Position numbers and translations under genes: made by a program. The notes under the pieces were generated by a model, which was not told the DNA's origin, searched no databases, and saw only the letters and a list, made by a program, of their open reading frames with translations. From NCBI RefSeq assembly GCF_001307295.1, contig NZ_CP012700.1, positions 2,607,001 through 2,671,000 of the forward strand: 64,000 nucleotides of DNA, written 5' to 3'. The first letter of the stretch is position 1; every line of letters starts with the position of its first letter. Origin of the DNA: Sphingopyxis macrogoltabida (lineage in GTDB: Bacteria > Pseudomonadota > Alphaproteobacteria > Sphingomonadales > Sphingomonadaceae). Shown here piece by piece: positions 25,890-36,959 of the stretch.

Positions 25890-26688
25890 CCGGCTGGCTC
25901 GACATAAGGCGCGGCGAAGCGCCGCTGGTGATCGCCTTCCCCCACGGCGGCACCGGGCTTGTAGGGCTCGACGAACAATATGTTTCGCCCTGGCTTGCGC
26001 AGCTCGACACCGACTGGTGGATCGCCGACCTTTACGCCTTCGCTGCCGATCTGGGCGCAACGCTGGTTGCGACGGACATCTCGCGCAGCGTCATCGACAT
26101 GAACCGCGATCCGTCGGGTGCCTCGCTCTATCCCGGGCAGGCGACGACCGAGCTTTGCCCGACGACGACCTTCGACGGCGAACCCCTCTATCGCTTCGGC
26201 GAACCCGACGAGGCGGAAATCATGCAGCGCCTGAACCTCTACCACCGCCCCTATCATGAGGCGCTGGGGGCAGAACTCGCCCGCCTGCGTGCGCTTCACG
26301 GTCGCGTCGTCCTCTACGACGCCCACTCGATCCGCAGCCACGTGCCGCGGCTGTTCGACGGCGAACTGCCGCAGTTCAATATCGGCACCAACGGCGGCGC
26401 CACTTGCGACCCCGCGCTCGAAACGACCATCGCGGCGATCTGCGCGACCAGCGGCCGCAGCCATGTCGTCAACGGCCGCTTCAAGGGCGGCTGGACGACG
26501 CGCCACTACGGCCGCCCCGAGGAGGGTATCCACGCCATCCAGATGGAACTCGCGCAACGCGGCTACATGGCCGAGCCCGCCGAACTGACCGACGCCAACT
26601 GGCCCTCTCCCCTCGACCCCCGCCCCGCGATCCGGCCCGTGCTCGAACAGGTGATCGCCGCGACCCTCGACTTTGCGAAAGGACAAGC

Positions 26689-26692
<4 letters not shown>
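25886..26692 (+). CDS. hutG: N-formylglutamate deformylase
   Basis: This 268-residue zinc amidohydrolase releases formate and glutamate from N-formylglutamate. It shows [10 protein letters not shown] near the N-terminus, [20 protein letters not shown] (about residues 63-82), LYDAHSIRS and [10 protein letters not shown], all typical of the HutG/FGase family. Its start overlaps the hutH stop and its stop overlaps the hutU start (ATGA). The formate produced would be a natural substrate of the adjacent Fds complex; that link is inference from proximity. Confidence 0.94.
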
Positions 26693-28355
<1,663 letters not shown>

Positions 28356-28359
<4 letters not shown>

Positions 28360-28919
28360 AGGACATCCGGCTGTTACGAGCGAACGGGCGCCAGGCTCGT
28401 CCGTGGCGAAACGGCGGCGGCACGACATGCGACATCGCCGTTTATCCGGAGGGCGCGGGCGATGACGGCTTCCTCTGGCGTGCGAGCATCGCGACGATCG
28501 CGTCCGCCGGGCCTTTCTCGACCTTCGCCGGCGTCGACCGTCTCCTGTTGCCGATCGAGGGCACGCTGGACCTGACGATCGACGGACTGGGCGACCGTCG
28601 CCTTCGGCCCGGCGACCCTGCGCTCGCCTTCGCGGGCGAAACCGCCGTGACGGCTGCGCCGCGCGATAGACCGGTCCGCGTCCTCAACATCATGGTCCGG
28701 CGCGGCGCCATGCGCGCCGAACTGGATCGTTGTATGCAGGCGGTGCCGGGTACCGCCAACGCGATCTTGCTGCTCGCGACCGAAAGAACGACGGTGCGCC
28801 AAGCCGCGAAAGCCTTCGATCTGGAACTCTATGATGCGCTGCTGATCGACGACGGACAGCTTGGCGCGATCGATATCGAACCTTGCGCGGTTGCGGGATC
28901 TTTCTTCGATATCTGCTGA
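28356..28919 (+). CDS. hutD: HutD-family protein
   Basis: This 187-residue cupin-fold protein is recognised by [18 protein letters not shown] near the N-terminus and [18 protein letters not shown], which match the HutD family. HutD binds urocanate or formylglutamate and limits hut expression in Pseudomonas; it is not an enzyme of the pathway. The start is a GTG overlapping the hutU stop (GTGA). It closes the hut operon; the next 86 bases are AT-rich and hold a promoter for the following gene. Confidence 0.88.
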
Positions 28920-29026
28920 ATATCACTGACCAAAATAATGAATTTAATTAAAAGATCGCCGCAATAGCAAAATCCACGCAGCAGGGGTTAACCTCGCTCC
29001 AACGATTGGCTAGTTACGACGCCATC
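28920..29026 (+). promoter_or_regulatory. AT-rich promoter spacer before the diguanylate cyclase
   Basis: The stretch after hutD contains AAAATAATGAATTTAATT and other A/T runs, unlike the surrounding coding DNA, and fits a promoter region. No clear terminator hairpin or operator is visible. A TTG at 29006 keeps the downstream frame open, so the last 20 bases may be coding. Confidence 0.4.
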
Positions 29027-30829
29027 ATGCGTTTGGCGACCATCACCAACTGGGCTTACGGCGCCACGGTCGTATTGACCATCGTGTCGAGCACCACGAT
29101 GATCCTCGCCTCGAACGCACAAGAGCGTGAACGGGCGGCAGTCGAACAGAGATACGCGCTCGACAAGGCCACCAGCGACCTCGGCACCGAAATCTATGCG
29201 CTCAGCGACCGCGCCCGCCAGTTCGTCAACACCGGCGATCCCACCTACCTCGCCGCCTATCGCAGCGAAGTGGCGGCGCTCGAAGCCGTCGAGGCCCGCA
29301 TCCGCCATATCGGGGATGCCGGCGCCACCCCCGGCGAACTCGACGCGCTGAAAAAGGCCGTCGCCCTCGCCGATACGCTGCACGACGAGCAGCAATCGGC
29401 GCTAACGGCTCAGGAAAATGGAAACGCCGCGCTCGCCCGCCAGATATTGTTCGGGGCCGAATATGAACGCCAGCTCGACCGCGCCGAGCTGGAAGTCCAG
29501 CGTTTCCAGGACCGGCTCGACAGCCGGATCGAGGCACAGGTCCGCGACGCCACCGATATTTCGCAGCTTTGGAAACGCATATCCGAGGTCGTGCTGGCGC
29601 TGACCGCGCTCCTCGTCCTTTGCGTGCTCTATTTCGTCTTCAAGCAGCGGGTACTCCACCCGGTGGTCAAGCTCAGCGACGTCGTTAACCGGCTTGCGGT
29701 GCAAGATTTCGCCGCCGAACCACCCGAAGTCAGCCATATCGACGAGATCGGCGACATGGCGCAGGCAATCCGCATCTTTCGCGAGAACGGCCTCGAACGC
29801 CAGCGGCTCGAGGCCGAGCGCGACGCCGACTGGACGATGCGCGACCTCCTGTCGCGAATGACACAGCGGATGCAAGGATGCGACTCGCTCCACGACCTCA
29901 AGGAAGTCGTCCAGCGCTTCGTGCCCGAGATCGCCCCCGACATGCCCGGCCGGCTCTATCTGCTAGACCGGCAACGGGGTCTCGTCGTCGAGGCGTGCAG
30001 CTGGCTGGGCCCGGTGCAGTCGGGCACGCAATTTTCGGCGCTGTCCTGCTGGGCCTTGCGCCGCGGGCTGCGCCATCGGCCGGCGGGGGACAATGTCGAT
30101 GTCCCCTGCGATCATGTTGCATGGGACGGGGGGCATCCGGTCGACACGCTCTGCCTGCCGCTCACCGCGCAGCGCGAGACGCTGGGCCTCCTCTATTTCG
30201 AAATGCCGACTGACGGTGCCGCGAGCGCCGCGCAGCTCATTTATTTCGACATGCTCGCCGAAAATGTCGGGCTCGCGATCGCCAATTTGCAGCTTCGCGA
30301 CACGCTGCGCGAAATGGCGATGGCCGACCCGCTCACCGGCCTCGCCAATCGCCGCCAACTCGGCCCCGCGCTCGAAACGCAGATCGCGCAAGCGGAGCGC
30401 CTCGGCGAACCGCTCGGCTGCCTGATGATCGATGTGGATCATTTCAAGCGCTTCAACGATGTCCATGGTCACGAGGCCGGCGACGCCGTCCTCCGCGCCG
30501 TCGGGCAGCTACTCGCCAATGTGACGCGCGAAACCGGGCTGGCCTTCCGCTATGGCGGCGAGGAGTTTCTGGTCTTGCTGCCGACACTGTCGGTCGTGCA
30601 GGCCGAAGAACGCGCCGAGGATATTCGCGCGCGCATCGCCGCGTTGCGGCTCGGACACGGCGACACCGATCTGGGGCCCGTCACGATTTCGGTCGGCGTT
30701 GCCGTGGCGCCCGACCATTGCGCCTACGACCGCCTCGTCCGGACTGCCGATGCCGCCCTGCTCCGCGCCAAGACGCTTGGCCGCGACCGGGTCGAAATAG
30801 CGAAACTGCGCAATGCAGCCAGTGCGTAA
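29027..30829 (+). CDS. Membrane-bound diguanylate cyclase with HAMP, GAF and GGDEF domains
   Basis: This 600-residue signalling protein has a first membrane segment (about residues 8-28), a helical extracytoplasmic sensor (about 30-180), a second membrane segment (about 185-207), a HAMP domain (about 208-260), a GAF-like domain (about 280-425) and a C-terminal GGDEF domain (about 430-595). The active site is RYGGEEF with metal-binding DVDHFKRFND, so cyclic-di-GMP synthesis is expected. The position that would hold the RxxD inhibitory site five residues before GGEEF reads RETG, so product inhibition is probably lost. The start could instead be TTG at 29006. The signal is unknown and no link to hut genes is evident. 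Confidence 0.9.
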   Translation: MRLATITNWAYGATVVLTIVSSTTMILASNAQERERAAVEQRYALDKATSDLGTEIYALSDRARQFVNTGDPTYLAAYRSEVAALEAVEARIRHIGDAGATPGELDALKKAVALADTLHDEQQSALTAQENGNAALARQILFGAEYERQLDRAELEVQRFQDRLDSRIEAQVRDATDISQLWKRISEVVLALTALLVLCVLYFVFKQRVLHPVVKLSDVVNRLAVQDFAAEPPEVSHIDEIGDMAQAIRIFRENGLERQRLEAERDADWTMRDLLSRMTQRMQGCDSLHDLKEVVQRFVPEIAPDMPGRLYLLDRQRGLVVEACSWLGPVQSGTQFSALSCWALRRGLRHRPAGDNVDVPCDHVAWDGGHPVDTLCLPLTAQRETLGLLYFEMPTDGAASAAQLIYFDMLAENVGLAIANLQLRDTLREMAMADPLTGLANRRQLGPALETQIAQAERLGEPLGCLMIDVDHFKRFNDVHGHEAGDAVLRAVGQLLANVTRETGLAFRYGGEEFLVLLPTLSVVQAEERAEDIRARIAALRLGHGDTDLGPVTISVGVAVAPDHCAYDRLVRTADAALLRAKTLGRDRVEIAKLRNAASA

Positions 30830-30847
30830 ACGCCCGCAACCCGTCGT

Positions 30848-31264
30848 CTAGAACCACAAATCGCGAACGCGGCGGCCGTCGGATGGCAGATCGTCGAAGC
30901 TGTCCAGCCCGTCGAAATGATCGATCGGCAAATCCGCCACCGCCTCGGGCGGCGCGAGGCGGATATTGACGGCCATCCGGCGGCGCCCGTCCGCTTCGAG
31001 CCGCAACCCGCGCCAGCACAGCACACTGCCACAGGTCGGACAGAAGTGGATTTCGAGCGCCGGATCGGCTTTTCCGGGCCGCGTGAACGACCGCGTGCTT
31101 CCTGACAGGGCGATCCGTTCATTCTCATAGTCATAGGCCCAGAGCGCTCCGTAGCGGCGGCAAAGCGTGCAGTTGCACGCCGTGATCGATCCCGGATCGC
31201 CCTTCAGCGTCCACGCCGCATCGCCGCACGCACAGGTCCCTTGCAGGACGGCGGCGTCACTCAA
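30848..31264 (-). CDS. GFA/CENP-V-type zinc-binding protein
   Basis: This 138-residue protein has the zinc-binding Cys pattern of the GFA (glutathione-dependent formaldehyde-activating) family: CAC at 11-13, CNCTLC at 30-35, and FCPTCGS in the second half. Most members have no proven activity; binding of glutathione adducts is the family hypothesis. The start is a TTG overlapping the acyl-CoA synthetase stop (TTGA), so it is co-translated with it. No other Met precedes the first Cys pair, which supports the TTG. Confidence 0.83.
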   Translation of the reverse strand: MSDAAVLQGTCACGDAAWTLKGDPGSITACNCTLCRRYGALWAYDYENERIALSGSTRSFTRPGKADPALEIHFCPTCGSVLCWRGLRLEADGRRRMAVNIRLAPPEAVADLPIDHFDGLDSFDDLPSDGRRVRDLWF

Positions 31265-32820
31265 TTGACCATCCGCTCATAGCCCTCCCAATAGGGCGCG
31301 CGCAGGTCCTTGCGCAAAATCTTCCCGCTCGCGTTACGCGGCAGCGCGTCGATCACATCGACGCTGCGCGGAGCCTTGAAGGCCGCAATACGATCGCGCG
31401 CCCACGCGATGATGTCGGCCTCCTCGACCGTCATGCCGGGTTTCGCGACACACACCGCCTTCACCGTTTCGCCCCATTTCGCGTCGGGGATGCCGATCAC
31501 CGCGACCTCCTGCACTGCGGGGTGGCCGAAGATCGCGCTCTCGACCTCGGCCGGATAGACATTCTCGCCGCCCGAGATGATCATGTCCTTCATCCGGTCG
31601 TGGATGAACAGATATCCGTCTTCGTCGAGATAGCCGGCATCGCCGGTGTGGATCCAGCCGTCGGCGGTCATCGTCTTCGACGTCGCGTCGGGCAGGTTCC
31701 AGTAACCGATCATGTTGTTCGAAGATCGCGTGACGACCTCGCCCACCTCGCCCTGCGGCACGTCGTCGCCGTCCGGCCCGAGGATACGCACCTCGACGCC
31801 CGGCAGCGGCTTGCCTGCAGAACGCATGCGCGCATTGCCTTCGGGATCATGGTCTTCGGGCGGCAGCATGCAGATCGTGCCCGTCGTCTCGGTCATGCCA
31901 TAGGCCTGGATGAACTGCGCGCCGAACATCTTGATGCACTGGCGCAGCAGTTCGAGCGGGATCGGCGCCGCGCCATAGAGGATATATTTGAGCCGGCTGT
32001 AATCGACGCTGGCGCAGCGCGGGTGGAGGAGCAGCATCTGCAAGGCGGCGGGGACGATGAAGAAGCGCGTTACGCCATGCTGTTCGACCGCGTCGAACAC
32101 GCCGTCGGGATTGAATTCGGCAAGGACGACGCCCGGCAGGCCTGACACCAGCGCCATGACGCCGAGCCCGGTGCCGCCGATATGCGCGCACGGCATAGCG
32201 ACCAGCACCGCCTCGTCATCCTCCCATTTGGTATAGGCGAGCTCGCTGTCGGCCGAATGCTTGCGCAGCGCGAACAGATTATGGTTCGACAGCACCGCAC
32301 CCTTGGGGTTGCCCGTCGTGCCTGAGGTATAGAGTTGCAGCACCGCGTCGTCGCGCCTCGAAGGCTCAAATGGCGCGCGCACCGCGCCTTCGATCATCGC
32401 CCGTGCCTCGTCGGCGCCGACGATCCGCGCATCGTGCGCGAGCTTGCCGGCAAGCTGCTCCGGAACCGCCTCGAACCCGGGGCCCGTAAAGACGATCTTC
32501 GCCCGCGTGTCGTTGACGATGAACGCCCATTCGGCAGGCGACAGCCGCCAGCCGATCGGCGCCATCACGATGCCGGCGCGGGCAGCACCGAAGAAGAGCG
32601 TGAAGTAGAGATCGCTGTTCTTGCCGATCCACGCGACCCGGTCGCCCTTTACCAGTCCCGCGGCTAGCAACGCACTTGCAACACGCGCTGTACGATCTTC
32701 GAGTTCGGCATAGTTATAGACCCGGCCCTCCTCGCGCAGCGCCAGCCGTTCGGGCCGGTCCTCGGCCCAATGGGTGATGAACTCGTCGAAGGTAAAAAGG
32801 TCCGAAACGTCGCGGGCCAT
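31261..32820 (-). CDS. AMP-dependent acyl-CoA synthetase (fatty-acid--CoA ligase family)
   Basis: This 519-residue ANL-superfamily enzyme activates a carboxylic acid to acyl-AMP and then acyl-CoA. The P-loop-like motif is LYTSGTTGNPKGAVLSNHNL (about residues 160-180), the ATP motif is AYGMTETTGTICM, the hinge/A7-A8 region is GWIHTGDAGYLDEDGYLFIH, and the catalytic Lys is in RNASGKILRKDLR near the C-terminus. The ATG at 32820 is chosen over an upstream in-frame codon because GAGGAGAG precedes it. Substrate is not determinable. A GFA-type protein follows in the same operon. Confidence 0.92.
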   Translation of the reverse strand: MARDVSDLFTFDEFITHWAEDRPERLALREEGRVYNYAELEDRTARVASALLAAGLVKGDRVAWIGKNSDLYFTLFFGAARAGIVMAPIGWRLSPAEWAFIVNDTRAKIVFTGPGFEAVPEQLAGKLAHDARIVGADEARAMIEGAVRAPFEPSRRDDAVLQLYTSGTTGNPKGAVLSNHNLFALRKHSADSELAYTKWEDDEAVLVAMPCAHIGGTGLGVMALVSGLPGVVLAEFNPDGVFDAVEQHGVTRFFIVPAALQMLLLHPRCASVDYSRLKYILYGAAPIPLELLRQCIKMFGAQFIQAYGMTETTGTICMLPPEDHDPEGNARMRSAGKPLPGVEVRILGPDGDDVPQGEVGEVVTRSSNNMIGYWNLPDATSKTMTADGWIHTGDAGYLDEDGYLFIHDRMKDMIISGGENVYPAEVESAIFGHPAVQEVAVIGIPDAKWGETVKAVCVAKPGMTVEEADIIAWARDRIAAFKAPRSVDVIDALPRNASGKILRKDLRAPYWEGYERMVN

Positions 32821-32921
32821 CGTATCGCTCTCCTCGAATCGCGTCGTTTCGCGCAATCGCAAGCAAGGCTAGCGGCTGCGCGCCGCAGGTAAAGCGCCCA
32901 TGCGCCGCCCTGTCAGGACCG

Positions 32922-33557
32922 TCAGGTACGGCGGAACAGCAGCATCAGGTTGTTCGCAGGCGTCGCGCGGCGTTCGGCAAAGGCCAACCCCGCCGCCGCC
33001 GCGGCTTCCTTCACAGCCGCCGTATCGCGCAAACCCCAATCCGGATTTCGCGCACGCAGGCTCGCGTCGAAGGCAAGATTGCTTTCGGCAGTCGGCACAT
33101 CGGCCTCGACATAGGGGCCATAAAGGATCAGCGGCGCGCCGGGCGGCAAAAGCCGCGCCGCGCCCGCCAACAACCCGGCCGTCGCTTCCCACGGGCTGAT
33201 ATGCACCATGTTGATGCAAAGCACCGCATCCGCCGCCGCAAGCGGCCAGTTGGGCGCCGCGGCATCGAGCGGCAGCGGCAGGGCGATATTCGCCAGCCCG
33301 GCCTCACCGCTCCACGCCGCGATCGAAGTCAGCGCCGCGGGATCGGGGTCGCTTGGCTGCCAGAGGAGCCCGGGAAAGGCGGCCGCGAAATGGACGACAT
33401 GCTCGCCCGAACCGCTCGCAACCTCCAGCACCAAGCCCTTTTCGGGCAGCCAGTCGGCGAGCACGGCGGCGATCGCATCGCGGTTGCGCACGGTAGCGGG
33501 TGCATGACGCTTGTCCGCTTCGCCGCCCTCGCGCGGTGTCCACGGCTTCGCCGTCAC
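32922..33557 (-). CDS. DUF938 SAM-dependent methyltransferase-like protein
   Basis: This 211-residue protein begins KRHAPATVRNRDAIAAVLAD and carries the SAM-binding motif VLEVASGSGEHVVHFA (about residues 38-53), then DPDPAAL and INMVHISPWEATAGLL, the pattern of DUF938 proteins (methyltransferase-like, uncharacterised). The GTG at 33557 overlaps the upstream gene's stop by four bases (GTGA). It follows an ABA4-like membrane protein in the same operon. The biological substrate is unknown. Confidence 0.85.
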   Translation of the reverse strand: MTAKPWTPREGGEADKRHAPATVRNRDAIAAVLADWLPEKGLVLEVASGSGEHVVHFAAAFPGLLWQPSDPDPAALTSIAAWSGEAGLANIALPLPLDAAAPNWPLAAADAVLCINMVHISPWEATAGLLAGAARLLPPGAPLILYGPYVEADVPTAESNLAFDASLRARNPDWGLRDTAAVKEAAAAAGLAFAERRATPANNLMLLFRRT

Positions 33558-34003
33558 GCCGCCTTGCTCGTGGCTCGGGCCCGGCGTTCGCGGACGATCA
33601 ACCACAGGAACAGGCCGACGGGCCCCGCCATCAAGGTCAGGAACAGGAAGGGAAATTGCACGATGCGGCCAAAGCCCTTCTGGTCGGCGTCGCGGGCGAT
33701 CCACATCCCGGTGAACAGGTCGAACGCCAAATAATGCACCCACCCCAAAGTCGCCCCGCCCGGCGTGTCGAACAGCCTCATCACCCCCGCCAAAGTCGTG
33801 AAATCGCCGCCGCCGCTGCCGCCGGGGTCGATCCCACCGGTCAGGAAGCCCACGATCAGGACCGTATAGGCGAGGCAGAGCAGGAACACCCCGGCGTAAA
33901 GGATCAGCGCCAGCATCTTCGGCCCGCGCGGCGCAAAGGCGAGCAACGCCCAGCCGACGAACGCCCAATAGTTGAACAACAGGAACAGCGTATCCCAGCT
34001 CAT
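33554..34003 (-). CDS. ABA4-like (DUF4281) membrane protein
   Basis: This 149-residue protein has four hydrophobic segments and the signature GWVHYLAFDLFTGMWIARDA, which matches the ABA4-like family named for the plant protein needed for neoxanthin formation. In bacteria the role is unproven, although carotenoid-producing sphingomonads often carry it. A GGGAGGATCG site precedes the ATG. It is co-translated with the DUF938 gene. No carotenoid gene is in the window. Confidence 0.8.
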   Translation of the reverse strand: MSWDTLFLLFNYWAFVGWALLAFAPRGPKMLALILYAGVFLLCLAYTVLIVGFLTGGIDPGGSGGGDFTTLAGVMRLFDTPGGATLGWVHYLAFDLFTGMWIARDADQKGFGRIVQFPFLFLTLMAGPVGLFLWLIVRERRARATSKAA

Positions 34004-34021
34004 CGATCCTCCCCCGGTTTT

Positions 34022-34372
34022 CTAGATCAGGCCGCCAAGGCCGAACAATATTATGCCCGCGAACAGGGCGGCCAGGCTGGCGACCAAGATCAGCACGGTG
34101 ATCCGCACCGCCGACTGTCGCCGCGTCGCCCAGAAAGCGGCGGCCGTGCCGCAACCGAAGGCAAAGAGCGGCGCGTAGAGAAAGGCCCAGTCATAGCTGA
34201 ACTCGCGCCGGACGCGGATCATCTCCCACTGCTCGACCACAAGGCCGTAGAGCATGATCGCGGCGAGCCAGGCGACGATGAAGCTCGTCACGAACAGCGT
34301 GCCCGCGAGCAGGCAGCCGCCCGCGCGGCGACGGATATCGTCGGGAGCGGGATCGGGGATCAGTGTCGACAT
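34022..34372 (-). CDS. Small membrane protein of unknown function
   Basis: This 116-residue protein has three to four hydrophobic segments (about residues 18-45, 62-82, 90-114) after a charged N-terminus MSTLIPDPAPDDIRRRAG. No domain is recognised. The ATG at 34372 is preferred; a GTG at 34405 would add eleven residues. It lies 18 bases upstream of the ABA4-like gene and 36 bases after a secreted-protein gene, all on the same strand, so one transcript is likely. Confidence 0.65.
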   Translation of the reverse strand: MSTLIPDPAPDDIRRRAGGCLLAGTLFVTSFIVAWLAAIMLYGLVVEQWEMIRVRREFSYDWAFLYAPLFAFGCGTAAAFWATRRQSAVRITVLILVASLAALFAGIILFGLGGLI

Positions 34373-34408
34373 CGAATCGAAAGCCCCGCCCCGGCCATCA
34401 TGCACCCC

Positions 34409-35323
34409 CTATTCGGCGATATATCGCCATGGACTGGCAGGCGTATCACGATGCCAGATGGTAAAAAAGGGCGATGCAGGAAGCGGTGCGTCGGCTGCCA
34501 ATTCGGGCGGGCGCCGCTTCGGCACGATGCGCCCGAAGCTGATACCGAGGTCGCCCGACGCGGCGACGATTGCGAAATCGGGACCCCAGTCGATCGCCTG
34601 CCCGGGCTGCGCTTCGGGATCGAAACCCGCCGCAATCGCGGCCGCTCCTTCGGTGAGGGTACCGGCGCCCATGTTGATCGCATCGGCATGGCCATATTCG
34701 GCAAAGGCCGGCCCGATCCCGATCACTTGCGCCCTCGCCGCGAAGGCGCGCTCGGCCGCGAGCAGGCTTGCAAGCGCGTCCGCCCCTGCCCCACTCTGCC
34801 ATGCATCGGCCTTTGGCATGCCGAGCGCCCGAAATTCGGTGCCGACCGCGCCTTCGGGCCGCGGCGCGCGCTTATAGGCCAGGGCACGCCAGCCATCGGG
34901 GGTACGTCCCCAATAGGCCAAATATTTGCCGGGCTGCGTCGCGCCATCGGGCTGGGTGACGATGACATATCCCGCGGTGAAACCATGCTGCCCGTCGGCG
35001 GAAATACCGCCGCGAACCGGAAACCAGCCGATGCGTGCGCCGCTCGCCGCGGGATTTGACCGCAGATAGGCGATAATCTCGCCCCGCGAACGGAGAAAAG
35101 GCTTGTCGCCGCGCGCCGGCATGATCGCATCGGCGGCGAGCATCGCACCGATCGCGTCGGGCAAGAGCGTGCCTTCCGCGGCCGCCGCGAAAGCACGGTC
35201 GGCGGCGACCATCTCAGAAAGCGCCGCCGCGGGATCAGGCGCAACCGCGCTGGTCGTCGCCGGCGCCTGCGCGGTCACCGGAACCGCTGCGAGCGCCGCC
35301 ACATATATTGCCCACTGCCGCAT
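34409..35323 (-). CDS. Secreted protein with duplicated NTF2-like (DUF4440-type) domains
   Basis: This 304-residue protein has a Sec signal peptide (residues 1-19, ending VTAQA) and two similar halves: MVAADRAFAAAAEGTLLPDA and later LLAAERAFAARAQVIGIGPA each start a helix-rich segment followed by beta strands ending YWGRTPDGWRALAY and IWHRDTPASPWRYI. This is the pattern of DUF4440/SnoaL-like folds, here in tandem. The ATG at 35323 is chosen for its GGAGGGGACT site and signal peptide. Function is unknown; such domains often form small-molecule pockets. The C-terminal residues run close to the stop at 34409. Confidence 0.8.
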   Translation of the reverse strand: MRQWAIYVAALAAVPVTAQAPATTSAVAPDPAAALSEMVAADRAFAAAAEGTLLPDAIGAMLAADAIMPARGDKPFLRSRGEIIAYLRSNPAASGARIGWFPVRGGISADGQHGFTAGYVIVTQPDGATQPGKYLAYWGRTPDGWRALAYKRAPRPEGAVGTEFRALGMPKADAWQSGAGADALASLLAAERAFAARAQVIGIGPAFAEYGHADAINMGAGTLTEGAAAIAAGFDPEAQPGQAIDWGPDFAIVAASGDLGISFGRIVPKRRPPELAADAPLPASPFFTIWHRDTPASPWRYIAE

Positions 35324-35363
35324 AGTCCCCTCCACTCCCTGCCGGCGAAGGACGCAAATGCCT

Positions 35364-36959
35364 TCAGCCGCCGCCGATCTCGCTTGCTACTGGCACGCCC
35401 GGCGCGACGTCAGGCTCGCTCCACGCCAGCACCGGTTTGCGCGCCGCCGCCGTTTCGTCGAGCCGCGCGCGCGGGGCGAAATGCGGCGCCGACTTCAGCA
35501 CCGGATCGCCGTTTTTCGCGCGCAGCGCGATGCTGCGCAGCGCACCGACGAACTGGTCTAGCACCGCCTTGCTTTCGGTCTCGGTCGGTTCGACCAACAT
35601 CGCGCCATGGACGACGAGCGGGAAATAGACCGTCATCGGGTGATAGCCCTCGTCGATCAGCCCCTTGGCGATGTCGAGCGTCGAGAAGCCCTCGGCGAGC
35701 CCGCGATCGCTGAACAGCGCCTCGTGCATGCACGGCCCCGAACCGCCGAACGGCGCATCGAGTACATCGTCGAGGCTGCGCAGCAGATAATTGGCGTTGA
35801 GCACCGCATCCTCGGCGACCTGCTTCAGCCCGTCGGCGCCGTGGCTCAGGATATAGGTCAGCGCGCGGGTGAACATGCCCATCTGACCGTGGAACGCGGT
35901 CATCCGGCCGAAGGTTTGCGGATGATCCTCGCCGACGCTTTCCTCTTCGATCAGGCGAAAGCCGCCGTCCGCCTGCTTCGTCACGAAAGGCAGCGGCGCG
36001 AACGGTGCGAGCGCTTCGGACAGCACGACCGGACCCGAGCCGGGACCGCCGCCGCCGTGCGGGGTCGAGAAGGTCTTGTGCAGGTTGATGTGCATCGCGT
36101 CGACGCCAAGGTCGCCGGGGCGCACACGGCCGACGATCGCGTTGAAATTGGCGCCGTCGCAATAGACATAACCGCCCGCCGCATGGACCGCGTCGGAAAT
36201 CGCCTTCATGTCGCGCTCGAACAGCCCGCAGGTGTTCGGGTTGGTGACCATCACCCCTGCGACGTCGGGCCCGAGCCGCGCCTTCAGCGCCGCCAGGTCG
36301 ACCCGGCCCTCGGCGGTCGCGGGAATATCCTCGACCGTGAAACCCGCGAAGGCGGCGGTCGCCGGATTGGTGCCGTGCGCGCTTTCGGGAACGAGCAGCA
36401 CGCGCCGGTCCTCGCCGCGCGCTTCCAACGCCGCCTTGATGCAGAGGATGCCGCACAGTTCGCCATGCGCACCAGCCTTCGGCGACATCGCGACGCTGTG
36501 CATGCCCGTCAGCGTCACCAGCCATTCGGCAAGCTCGTGGATCACCGCATAGGCACCCTGCACCGTCTCCTGCGGCTGCAGCGGATGCGCATCGGCGAAC
36601 CCTGCCATCCGCGCGACCTTTTCGTTGAGCCGCGGGTTATGCTTCATCGTGCAGCTTCCGAGCGGGAAAAGCCCGAGGTCGATCGCATAATTCTGCCGCG
36701 ACAGCCGCGTATAATGACGCACCGTTTCGGACTCGCTGAGCCCCGGCAGGCCGATCGGCGCAGTGCGCGCGAGCGCGCCGAGATCGGCCGCGGGAGCGGC
36801 CTCGTCGAAATCGACGCCGGTCGTCTCGTTCGACCCGATCTCGAAAATCAGCGGCTCTTCGAGCATCAGCGCGCGATTGCCGGTGAAGGTGACATTGTCA
36901 TCGGCCCCGCCCGCGGCGTTCATTTCGGGGCGCCATCCGGCGCGGTTGAGCGCGGTCAT
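35364..36959 (-). CDS. gcvPB: Glycine dehydrogenase (decarboxylating) subunit 2
   Basis: This 531-residue subunit carries the pyridoxal phosphate of the two-part P-protein. The PLP Lys lies in [20 protein letters not shown] (about residues 285-304), and the N-terminal [19 protein letters not shown] and [10 protein letters not shown] motifs are typical. With gcvPA it decarboxylates glycine and transfers the aminomethyl group to GcvH. The ATG at 36959 overlaps the gcvPA stop. It ends the gcv operon; 28 bases later comes another gene on the same strand. Confidence 0.95.
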   Translation of the reverse strand: MTALNRAGWRPEMNAAGGADDNVTFTGNRALMLEEPLIFEIGSNETTGVDFDEAAPAADLGALARTAPIGLPGLSESETVRHYTRLSRQNYAIDLGLFPLGSCTMKHNPRLNEKVARMAGFADAHPLQPQETVQGAYAVIHELAEWLVTLTGMHSVAMSPKAGAHGELCGILCIKAALEARGEDRRVLLVPESAHGTNPATAAFAGFTVEDIPATAEGRVDLAALKARLGPDVAGVMVTNPNTCGLFERDMKAISDAVHAAGGYVYCDGANFNAIVGRVRPGDLGVDAMHINLHKTFSTPHGGGGPGSGPVVLSEALAPFAPLPFVTKQADGGFRLIEEESVGEDHPQTFGRMTAFHGQMGMFTRALTYILSHGADGLKQVAEDAVLNANYLLRSLDDVLDAPFGGSGPCMHEALFSDRGLAEGFSTLDIAKGLIDEGYHPMTVYFPLVVHGAMLVEPTETESKAVLDQFVGALRSIALRAKNGDPVLKSAPHFAPRARLDETAAARKPVLAWSEPDVAPGVPVASEIGGG

